Shown: piece by piece, positions 1 to 10,500 of the stretch | Position numbering within the stretch: position 1 is the first letter of the stretch | How the letters are laid out: every line of letters begins with the position of its first letter | Source of the DNA: Anaeromyces robustus | Taxonomy: Eukaryota; Neocallimastigomycota; Neocallimastigomycetes; Neocallimastigales; Neocallimastigaceae | Assembly: GCA_002104895.1 (NCBI GenBank) | Contig: MCFG01000253.1 | Span: 80,001 to 102,548, forward strand | Direction: 5' to 3' | Length of the DNA: 22,548 nucleotides | The notes under the pieces: generated by a model | What the model was told of the DNA's origin: nothing | Databases searched by the model: none | Seen by the model: the letters and a program-made list of their open reading frames with translations, nothing else | Position numbers and translations under genes: made by a program

Positions 1-1173
1 ATTAACTATATACAATATATTATATAATATTACAATAATTATTTATAATATATTTACATTACATTATTAAATATATTATTCATATATTATTAAATATTTA
101 ATTGAAATTATATTAATTTAATTTTATAATATTTTTTCCTTTTTTATATCTTTCCAGACTATATAAAGTTTAATATATTATAAATATATTAACAATATAT
201 TACAAATATACTATTAATATTACAAATATACTATTAATTATATATTAATTATACATCATAATATATAACTAATCAATTCCAATATATTACAAATATTAAA
301 ATTAGTGGCATTAAACTTTAATAATGTTAGATAAAAAAAAAGGGCTTTTTATATTTAATAATAAAAAAAATTTAATTAAATTTATATATAAAACATATAA
401 AGAAATTTTTATTTTGAGAATATAAAAAAAACACAATTCACTTAAACAATATATTAATATATACTATAATATAATGTTACATATAATATTACATATAATA
501 TATAATATAATATAATTATGTAATATTAATAATTTAATGAATACTATATATACATAAATCATGTAATCCTATAACTATTATAAAATGTATTATATTATAT
601 TTATTATTTTAATTAATAATATATTGTATATGTAATAGTAATTCTTATGATATATATTAATATATAATAGTATTAATATGTATCATATTTTAAATTAAAT
701 TCAATTAAATTAACATAATAATTAATTATTACAACGTTAAAAAGAATTTACTAACATAATAGGCAAGTAATAAAAAAAAATTGAAATAAGAATAAGAATG
801 CTTAATATTAAGATAGGTATTATTAATAAGAGTTAGTAATAAGAGTTAGTAATTAATAATAAATAAAAAAGACATTTACTGTTAATAAAAAGGATTAATA
901 TTAAAATAAATATTAAAATAAATGTTTTGTAAAGATAATAAAGAAGAAGAAAAAAAAAAAAAAAAAGACAAATAATTAAATAATAATAATTTTTTTTTTC
1001 AATGAAAATCAATGATTTTATTTATATATAATTTTAATTATTGTTGTCATTGCCGTAAATGGTGTAATAAAATAATTGTCTAAAAAATATTGTGGAAATT
1101 TTTTTCTTAATTTTTTTATTATATTTTATTTTTATTATAAATTTCTACACAATTTTATATCAATTTTAGGATC

Positions 1174-1235
1174 TGTCACATCCATTATTAACATTTTTAA
1201 TTCTGTCACATTTTCATTAATGACATCATGTCACA
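1174..1235 (+). promoter_or_regulatory. Cluster of three TGTCACA motifs, one in a palindrome
   Basis: TGTCACA occurs at 1174-1180, 1204-1210 and 1229-1235. The last overlaps an interrupted palindrome, TGACAT-C-ATGTCA, at 1221-1233. TGTCA is a core bound by TALE-type homeodomain regulators in fungi (general knowledge). No gene lies close by inside the window, so calling this regulatory is speculative. Confidence 0.25.
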
Positions 1236-1302
1236 ATTTTTTTAAAACAAAAAAAAAAATTTTTTTTTTCCTTTCTTATACATTATATAGAGTTTTTTTT
1301 TT

Positions 1303-1353
1303 TTTTCCTAAACTTTTATTTATTTATTCATTTATTTATTAGGTTTAGGAAAA
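1303..1353. repeat. Inverted repeat with 11-bp perfect arms
   Basis: The left arm ttttcctaaac (1303-1313) and right arm gtttaggaaaa (1343-1353) are exact reverse complements around a 29-nt A/T spacer. It could form a hairpin in RNA or cruciform DNA. No flanking gene suggests a terminator role. Confidence 0.6.
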
Positions 1354-1557
1354 TGATAAGACGAATAATAAATAATAAATAATAAAAATGATAATAAAGT
1401 AATAAAAAAAAAAGAGTATCATTGACATTCATATTATGAATGATGAGAATAAAAGTGATGATGTAATGATAAGAATATTTTAATTAGATAATAAATGAAA
1501 ATTTACGGTTTATTTATTAAGTATTATTATAAATGTTTTATTATTCAAAAAATGCCG

Positions 1558-1560
<3 letters not shown>

Positions 1561-1590
<30 letters not shown>
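1561..1590. repeat. (TTA)10 microsatellite
   Basis: Ten perfect TTA units. On the + strand they produce a run of Leu codons in a spurious short frame. Confidence 0.9.
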
Positions 1591-1596
<6 letters not shown>

Positions 1597-2290
1597 ATAA
1601 TAATATTAAGATTTTCAAATATTTTTAATATTATAAAAAAAAAACAAACAAAAATCAATATTCGAATAATAAACTTTAATTAATAATAAAATTTAATTTA
1701 TATTTCATTATATAATAAAATATAGAATATATAATAAAATATAAAAATATAGAATAGAATATAGAATTGTTGATAATAATATTATTTAATAATAATTATT
1801 ATTAAATATTGCTATTATTAATTATTATTATTAATTATTATTGTTATTATTAAATATTCTTTTATTTCTTTGCTCTCCTAATTTTTTTTTAATCTTTGAT
1901 TACTTAAAATAAAAAGGAGGAATAGTAATAACAATTGATAATAAAAAGATAAAATAATATTATTTCAATATTATTTTAATATTAATTTAAAATATCAATA
2001 TCAATATATAAAAAAAAAGTTTTAATAAATCTTTATTATTTAATATGTTTTATTAATAAATAAAATATTTAATAAATATTTTTTCCGATTAAATGTTTAT
2101 TTAATTGTTATAAATGTCAACAGTTTTTGTTTTATAAACAGTTTTTTTATTTGTTTTACTATTTTTTTAAGTCTATTTATTAAATAAATAAATAAACAAA
2201 ATAAAACAAAAATAAAATAAAATAAAACATTATTTATTATTGATTTATCAAAGAAATGGGCTACTAAATTTTAAAAATATAAATATAAAT

Positions 2291-2330
2291 AAAAATTAAA
2301 AATTAAAAATTAAAAATTAAAAATTAAAAA
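2291..2330. repeat. AAAAATT tandem repeat
   Basis: Five copies of the 7-mer AAAAATT in a row, ending in a short A run. Confidence 0.85.
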
Positions 2331-2338
2331 AAATATAG

Positions 2339-2377
2339 TTTTTCTTTTTTCTTTTTCTTTTTTCTTTTTCTTTTTCT
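2339..2377. repeat. Polypyrimidine T/C tract
   Basis: A 39-bp run of only T and C with single C bases every six or seven positions, directly after the AAAAATT array. It is near mirror-symmetric, a form that can adopt triplex DNA. Confidence 0.8.
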
Positions 2378-2583
2378 ATTTTGTTTCTGTTTAACTTTAA
2401 TGGTTATTTAAATGTTCTTTTTTTTTTTCATTTTATATTTTAAAATTTACGTTTCATCTTAAAACTTTTTTTTTTAGTTGCATATTTAAGGTTACAACAT
2501 GAAAATGAAAATATTAAAGTAACCTAAAATTGAAAATAATTGTCAATTTTTTTTTGGTATTTCTATTTTGTATAATTGTATAA

Positions 2584-2687
2584 ACTAAATAAATAAGTAA
2601 ATAAATAACTAAATAAATAAATAAATAAATAAATTACTAACTAACTAAATAAATAAATAAATAAATAAATAAGTAAATATTTAATAA

Positions 2688-2734
<47 letters not shown>

Positions 2735-2742
2735 ATATTTAA

Positions 2743-2797
<55 letters not shown>

Positions 2798-2800
2798 ATT
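2584..2800. repeat. Long AAAT (TAAA) tetranucleotide array
   Basis: About 215 bp made almost wholly of AAAT units, with a few variants (AAGT, AACT, and short TATTTAATAATA breaks near 2678 and 2735). It is the largest simple repeat in the window. Confidence 0.9.
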
Positions 2801-3103
2801 AGTATTTAATAATAATTAAATCAATAAATAGTGGTTATATAAAATATAATAATAAAAAAAAAGGTTTTTGTTATAAAAAAAAAACAAAAATAAAAAAATA
2901 AAATAATTATTCCTATCTGGTGATATTATTCCCTTGTCTATATTTGAATATACATTTATTATACGAATTTTTATATTTTATTATTTATTACATAATATAT
3001 TACAATATATTGAATTAAATTATTAATTTATTTTTTTTCTTTTCTTTTTTTATCTTTTTTAAAACATTTAGTGTTTAAGAGTTTTTTTTTTTTTTGGAAT
3101 AAT

Positions 3104-3133
3104 AAAATAAATAAATAAATAAATAATAAATAA

Positions 3134-3169
<36 letters not shown>

Positions 3170-3180
3170 AAATAAATAAT
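3104..3180. repeat. AAAT array
   Basis: Tetranucleotide AAAT array with occasional AAT units. On the minus strand it produces a Tyr/Leu/Ile/Phe repeat in spurious frames. Confidence 0.85.
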
Positions 3181-3354
3181 ATGAATAGAAATGAATAAAA
3201 GAAAATTTAGAAAAGAGAGATACAATATATGATACAACAAAAATAAAAATGTTCATAAATGAAAAAATAAAATATATTCATATATATAATAAATAACTAT
3301 ATAAATATATAAATAAGTAAATAAATATATGATAATAAAATATAATGTATTATA

Positions 3355-3355
<1 letters not shown>

Positions 3356-3385
<30 letters not shown>

Positions 3386-3388
3386 ATA
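3356..3388. repeat. Short AAAT array
   Basis: About eight uninterrupted AAAT units in A/T sequence. Confidence 0.85.
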
Positions 3389-5764
3389 TTAGTAAAATAT
3401 ATAATAAAATATATAATATAATAATATACATAATTATATATTATTATATTCTATTATATTACATTTTATTACTTTCTTTTTTTTAAATTTAAGATTTTTC
3501 ATATCATATTTTGGATAAATATTTATATTAAATATTTATATTACTTTAATATTTATTTAATTATTATGTAATACTTTATTTATATTTCATTGATAATTTA
3601 TTTAATTATATAATTAATATTTATTTAATTAATAATCAAAAGTAATGTAAAGTTTTACATATTTTAACTCAATACTAAACAATAAATAAAATAAAACCAT
3701 TTTTTTTAATGTAATTAATTAATCTATTTTTATATTTATTACTTTAGTTTATATTGTAGTATAGTAAAAAAATATAATAATAAAGTATATATATATAATA
3801 ATTTTCTTATTATAAAAAAAGTATTTGTTATAAATAGATAGAAAGAAATTTAGATATTAATAATAATAAATTTATACTATTGTTATTATAATATGCATCT
3901 ATTTCTTGCTAAACTTTTTTTTTTTTTAATATTTTATTTTACAACAACTAAATATATTACATTTTTGGTTATAATTAAATTTATAATATATTTATTAATT
4001 AATTTTAATTATATTGTTCATATATTATTATTATCTTAGGTAAATAATTTAATAATTATTGAATAATGTATTAAATGCTTTTATTAATTTATTTATTTAT
4101 TTATTTCTTAGGCAATCCGCAGTTTCTTTTTATTATTTCATTTTAAATGAATACATAAATATTAATTAATTAAATAAAATATCAATATAAATGAATGAAT
4201 AGATAATTATTAATATAAATAATTTCTTATTTATTATTATTTATATGTATTGTCATATTATTTAATTATATATATAAATAAATTGAAATATATTAAAATT
4301 GATTAACTTATTATTCGTCATTATTATAACATAACAAAATAGAAAAACAAAAAAAAAACAAAAAAAGCAAAAACAAAAACAAAAACAATTTTATTAACCC
4401 TTTAAATATATTATTAATATATTATATAAATATATATATTAGATTTTAAATTTTTTATTTAAAATAACTATTGTATATATATTTCTATAATATATTTTTT
4501 ATTTATTATACTTATATTGTAGTTATATTATTAATATTCTATAAAAATTTTTTTTATTTAATTTTTTATCTTCAATCTTTTATTATAATACTGTATTTAA
4601 TTATTGACTTAGCAATTCTTAACATTTTACAGAATTTAATATATTCAATATAGTATATATTGTATATATATTATATTTTATTCAAAATGGTATATATAAT
4701 ATATTAATAATATATTATAATTATATTAAATTTAATAAATATATATTTATTAGTATAATAGTATATAATATATTATATACATTATATATTATTTATATAT
4801 GATTCATTATAATCTATAATATAAACTTTTAATATAATTTTATTTATGAATACATTTAATATTATAAAAATTTATTTTTTTTATAGTCTAATTTTATGAA
4901 ATAAACTTGTAAAAAACTAAAAGCTTCCGTAATATATTGTAAATAAAAATTGATTATATTATAATATATATTCATTAATACATTAATACTATACAACATT
5001 ATATTATTTAATAATTTAAATCATATAATTATTAATTTTTTTTATTTTATTAATATTCTTATAAAAATTTTATTATATATAAATATATTAAATAATATAA
5101 TGCCAATATACATAATATAATATATTAAATATGTTTTTAAATATATTATAAATTAAAGTTTTTAATCTATTTTATATATTATCAATTAAATATAACTTAA
5201 TTTAATATAGTATTATCATTTTTTTTATTTTATATTATTTCATTTTATAAATTAAAAAAAATTAATTATTAAATAAATAGATAAATTAATAAATTAATAA
5301 ATAAATAAATAAGTAAATATTAAAAGTATATCCATATAAAATAAATAAATAGATAAATATAATAATATATAAATATATATAAAAAAAAAGTGAGGCATCC
5401 GTTTATAACATTATATATATATAAAAAAAATTTATGTTATCAATAATTATGTGATTCATTAAATGAAGCCACGAATCTTAATTAATATAAAATTAAAAAT
5501 TTTTAATCTATTTCAAATATTTAATATATTAAATTAATATATTATTAATATAAAGATTGAAAATAAAAATTAAATAAATGTCATTAACAAATAGTTAAAA
5601 AGTAAATTTCGTTTTATTTAAATAAGAAAAAAAAAAAAAATTTTTTTTTTATTTTATGTAAAAGCCCTTTTTTTATATATATTTATATATATATTTTTTT
5701 TAATTTAATTTATTAAAATTTTTTTTTAATAATATATATTTTATTTTATATTATATATATATAT

Positions 5765-5883
5765 AAAAAAAAATTTTTTTTTTTTGCTAGATAAAAATTT
5801 ATTGGTTTATAGACACTATTGTACATTTGGTTTTAGCAGAAATGAATTATTGTACATAGCAAAAAAAAATTTTTTTTTTTTTT
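5765..5883. repeat. 119-bp inverted-repeat unit with A/T-run ends
   Basis: The left end is A9-T12-GCTA (5765-5789). The right end is TAGC-A9-T14 (5857-5883), so the two ends are near reverse complements, with a 13-bp exact core (5777-5789 and 5857-5869). The 67-bp interior is less A/T-biased and carries TGTACA at 5820-5825 and 5851-5856. It could be a short hairpin element, a structured RNA or chance pairing of homopolymers. I see no target duplication. Confidence 0.4.
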
Positions 5884-5901
5884 CTATTTTTCATAGTTCA
5901 A

Positions 5902-5980
5902 AATAAATAAATAATGAAATAAATGAATAAATAAATAAATAACTAAATAAATAAAAAATAAATAAAAAATAAATAAAATA
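5902..5980. repeat. AAAT array, imperfect
   Basis: AAAT units interspersed with ATGA, AACT and AAAAAT variants. Confidence 0.75.
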
Positions 5981-5998
5981 ATTTATTCTATTAACAAT

Positions 5999-6084
5999 TG
6001 TACATTTACTATCCAATAAAAAAAAAGACATGTCCCTGATTATTTTCATTATCCAATAATTTTATTTTTTATAAATGTTGTACA
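5999..6084 (+). promoter_or_regulatory. Candidate regulatory cluster: TGTACA, CCAAT pair, GACATGTC
   Basis: In 86 bp there are TGTACA (5999-6004), ATCCAATAA (6011-6019), the palindrome GACATGTC (6027-6034), a second ATCCAATAA (6051-6059) and TGTACA (6079-6084). The two CCAAT copies are exactly 40 bp apart on the same strand. CCAAT is the site of the fungal HAP/NF-Y complex (established). The cluster lies about 1.5 kb upstream of the gene at 7549, which is far for a fungal promoter, so its target is unknown. Confidence 0.3.
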
Positions 6085-7548
6085 AAATTTAATTTTTTTT
6101 TTAAATAAAAGGATTTTTTCCCTCAACATTGAAAATTTTTTTTTTTCTTTTCTTTTTCTTTTTAACTTTATCTTTTCTTAATTATTTATTTTTTTCATCT
6201 TCTTACTTCTTCTTATTTAAAATAAAAAGAAATTAAGGGATACTTTTAGAAATTTTTTTTAATTATAAATAGTTCTTTTTTGTTAATAATAATTTATTAT
6301 TTATAATAAAAATAATTTATTTTATTTTTTTATTTGTAATAAAAAGAAAATAATTAATAAGAAAGAATTTTAAAAGGAAAAAAAAATTTTTAAAAGTTCT
6401 TGAAAGAAATCTTTTATTATATATAAAGAGAAATAAAAAGAAAAAACCAATTTTTTTATATTCAAGTTTTATATATAAAATGAGTAACGAAAGATTTTAA
6501 AAATAAAAAAAAGTAAAAATTAAAAATTTTAAAATAAAAAAAAAAGAAAATAATTAAATAATATATATTTATAATAAAATCATTTAAAAATAAAAAATAA
6601 TAAAAAATTAGTAAATAAAAAATAATAATAAATAAAAATCAAAAACAATTTTGGCAATAAAAATAAATTAAATTATTATAAGAAAAGAAAAAGAAAAAAA
6701 AAATTAAAACAAAAAGTAAATAACAAAAAAAAATTAATAAAAAGTATATATAATTTTTTTTAAATTTAGTTCAGTTTTATATTTTTTAGACAAATATTTT
6801 TTTGAGTAGTTTAGAAATTATTTTCAGTAAATTATTTTTTTAATCAGTAAAAAAAGTAATAAATTTTATAAATAAATAGTCAAAACAACAGAATTAAAAA
6901 TAAAAACAAAATTAATAATATATATACAATATTGTAATATAAATAGTATTTGTTTACTTTTTTAAGTAGGTTAATATACAAAAATATTATAATAATTTTA
7001 GATTAAAAATAAGAGTTATTAAAAAAATAAAAGAAAAATTTTAGATTAAAAAAAAAGAGAATTTATTAAAAATTAATTTTAGATTAATATACAAATGATT
7101 TTAGATTAAAAATAAAAAAGATGAAAATGAATTAATTATTGAAATAATAAAGATTAAAGATTAATATTAGAAAAATATTTATATTTATATATATATTTTT
7201 AAAAAATAATATATTTTTAATAATTAACTAATATATTTTTTATATTTTTATATATATATTTGTTTATATTATAATAGATAGACATCAATATAAATAAAAT
7301 AAAGAAATAAATAAAATATAAATAGATTTATTTTAATTACAGCATAATTATTTAACTATAAAAATAAAATTACAAGATATAAACAATAAAAACATTCATA
7401 AAATTAATATAATATATATTTGGTTTTTTTTACCATATTTACCGTTATTAAAATAGTAAAAGTTAAAAAAAGCTAAATTTTTTTTTACAACTGCATAATT
7501 TATATATTTACATTATTTATTTAATTTATCAATCAATCTTTTGCGCTC

Positions 7549-10500
7549 ATGTATTCTTTAAACCTTTTAAGTTGCCTTATACTTTTAGTATTAGGTTCAG
7601 TTTACGTTCTTACCAAACCATTAGGTGTTGGAAATCAAATCGCTAATGGTATATCAGACACAATCTTTTTAGATGATATTGCTTTATCTCTCGTTCAAAA
7701 ATTTGATGAAGAAAGCAGTAGTGATGATGAACCACTTGTTTTTGATGAAAACAAGACTAGTGAAAATGGAAGTATTATAGGTGGAAATACTACTCAAAAC
7801 GGTGGTAACCAAGGCGGTAACCAAAATGGTAGCCAAAGTGGTAACCAAAACGGTAATCAATCAGGTAATTCTTCTGGTACTCCAAAACCAGGTCATGTTA
7901 CTTCTCCAGATGGCTCTACTACTAACATTGGTAATTCTACTGTTGATAACAACGGTCATATTATTGATGAAGCCGGAAACACTGTAGGTACTATTGATAA
8001 TGGTAAGGTTACTGATTCTAAGGGTAATACTGTTGGTACTGTTGACAACAATGGTAATGTTGTAGATAACAATGGTAACACTGTTGCTAACCTTGATAAC
8101 AAGACTGGTAAGGTTACTCCAGTTACTCCAGTTGTTCCAGGTAATAATAATGGTAATACTACTACTAACAATGGAAACAATACTGCAGCTACTCCAAAAC
8201 CAGGTGTTGTTACTTCTCCAGATGGTACTACTACTGACTTAAGTAATGCTACTGTTGATAACAATGGTAATGTTAATGATAGTAATGGAAACAAAATCGC
8301 TACTATTGATAATGGTAAGGTTACTGATACCAAGGGTAATACTGTAGGTACTGTTGACAATAATGGTAATGTTGTAGATAACAATGGTAACACTGTTGCT
8401 AACCTTGATAACAAGACTGGTAAGGTTACTCCAGTTACTCCAGTTGTTCCAGGTAATAACAATGGAAACACTTCCAATGCTAAGCCAGGTGTTGTTACAG
8501 CTCCAAATGGTACTACTACTGACTTAAGTAACACTACTGTTGATAGTGATGGTAATATTGTTGATAACAAGGGTAACAAGATTGCTACTATTGATAATAA
8601 TGGTAAGATTGTTGATTCCAAGGGTAACACTATTGGTAACCTTGATAACAATGGTAATGTTGTTGATAACAATGGTAATGTTGTTGCTAATGTTGATCCA
8701 AATGGTAAGGTTAACCCAACCACTAATGCCGGTAAAACTCCAGATTCCGTTGACCAAAACTCTAGAAGTGGTGGTGACAAGAAGAACAATAACTTTATTT
8801 ACTTCCTTTTACCAGCTCTTGCTCTCGTTGGTGGTGCTGGTGCTTTCTTATACAAGAGTAAGTACGTTGATGATGTTATTGGTAATGCTCCAGAAGCTGC
8901 TGAAACTGTTACTAAGACTAACAATGTTGCTGGTGCTGGTCCATCTACTACCACCACTACTACCACTACTACTACTAAATACCACGGTGGTAAAAACAAG
9001 GCTATGTACGGTCAAGAACTTCCATACGATGTTGTTGGTGACGCTCCAGCCCCAACTACTTCTGCTACTACCACTACTAAGTACACTGGTGCTGGTGCTC
9101 CAGGTTCTACCACTACCACCACCACTACTACTACTAAGACTACTAAACACGGTGCCAACATGCTTCCACTTGGTTTAGCTGCTGGTGCCGCTACCGCTGC
9201 CGCTGGTACTCACCACGCTTTAAAGAAAACCGAAACCGAAACTTTACCAGCTATTGAATCTGGTCCATCCATGGATTCACTTATGAAGGAAGAATTCGCT
9301 AATGTTAATAAGAGTAACGATAACAGTATCTTACCAGCTGTTTTAGCTGCTGGTACTGCTGCTAGTGCCGCTGATGCTTTCGATGAACCAACCAAGACTA
9401 AGAAGACCATTAAGACTTCTTATTACCGTCCAACTGCTCCAGAATCTGAAACTATCTACGAAACTAGATATGGTCCAGGTTCTACTAAGAAGCTTAACAA
9501 TCTCCAATCAGCTCCAGGTTACACCAAGACTACTACTTACACTACTACTAACAATGTTCCATCTTCATCTACCAAGACTACTACTACTACTACCACTACT
9601 AAGAATAAGTTCAATCCAAATTACTTACTTGCTCCAGCTGCCGTTGGCGCTGCTGCTTTAGCTACTAAGAAGGCCACTGAAGAAAAGGAACCAAAGAAGA
9701 CTACTACTTACAAGACTACTACTACTACCACTACTACTAAGAACGGTAAGGTTCTTCCAATCGTTCCAGTTGTTGGTAGAGATTCTGAAGATGAAGAAGA
9801 AATTGTTGAAGAATACAATGTTGAATATGGTAAGAAGCCAACTACTAAGAAAACTATTAAGAAGACTCTTTACAAGACTATCTACAAGAACGGTGTTCCA
9901 GTTCAAGTTCCAGTTGATGAAGAATCTGAAGAAAAGCACCTTAGTGTTGGTTCTTCTGGTTCCTCTTCTCCAGAAGAAATTGTTGAAGAATACATTATTG
10001 AAGAAGGTAGTAAGAAACCAAAGAAGACTGTTAAGAAGACTATCACTACTTATAAGACTATCTACAAGAATGGTAAACCAGTTCAAGTTCCAGAAACTAA
10101 GGAAATTGAAGTTCCAGTTGAAGAAAAGGATGTTACTGTTCCAACTGGTGATAATTCTTACAAGAGTATGATTCCAATGGTTATTGAAACTATTGTTAAA
10201 CATTCTCTTCCATTAGGTGATAAGGCTGAAGAAGAAAAGAACAATGACTTAAAGAAGTTAATGAGTAAGGTTACTGAAATTAAGAAGAATTCTCCAACTG
10301 ACAAGGAAGTCGAAGAAGAAGAATACGTTATTGAAAATGGTGTCAGAAAGCCAAAGAAGACCATTAAGAAGACTATCACTACCTACAAGACTATTTACAA
10401 GAATGGTAAACCAGTCCAAGTTCCAGTTGAAGAAGAAGTTGTTGAAGAAGAAGGTTCTCCAAAGAGTCTTAAGTCACCAAAACTTAAGGGTATCAAGAAG

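Larger units (their letters stand above)
1..7548. other. AT-only intergenic desert
   Basis: I see no gene in this stretch. It is almost entirely A and T, with very few G or C bases. Open frames within it (for example at 1076-1342, 1495-1683, 3028-3256 and 4471-4653) encode only Phe/Ile/Tyr/Leu/Asn/Lys strings expected from A/T sequence and carry no domain. It holds AAAT, TTA and AAAAATT microsatellites, homopolymer runs, a few inverted repeats and small pockets with normal base content near 1040-1240, 2920-2960, 4108-4122, 5390-5480 and 5786-6050. The last kilobase or so must contain the promoter and 5' untranslated region of the gene starting at 7549, but I cannot place a TATA box or start site in such uniform sequence. 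Confidence 0.85.

Noticed and set aside
1076-1342. 88-codon frame in the desert
   Set aside because: Composed of Phe, Ile, Tyr, Leu and Lys from T-rich DNA; begins at a non-ATG-like context and shows no conserved feature.
3028-3256. Two overlapping minus-strand frames of hydrophobic repeats
   Set aside because: Produced by translation of the AAAT array; not a membrane protein gene.
6651-6720. Possible minus-strand LINE 3' end (TTTTATTGCC-like at about 6651-6665)
   Set aside because: Only about 14 bp match, no poly(A) run follows and the upstream sequence does not align with B or C.
7956-8789. Minus-strand open frame of 277 codons inside the large gene
   Set aside because: Leu/Pro/Ser-rich antisense of the Asn/Gly repeats; it repeats with the sense repeat and has no domain. 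It is a shadow of the repeat composition.
8540-9178. Plus-strand frame of 212 codons, Leu/Val/Thr-rich
   Set aside because: Out-of-frame reading of GGT/GAT/ACT codon repeats within the large gene.
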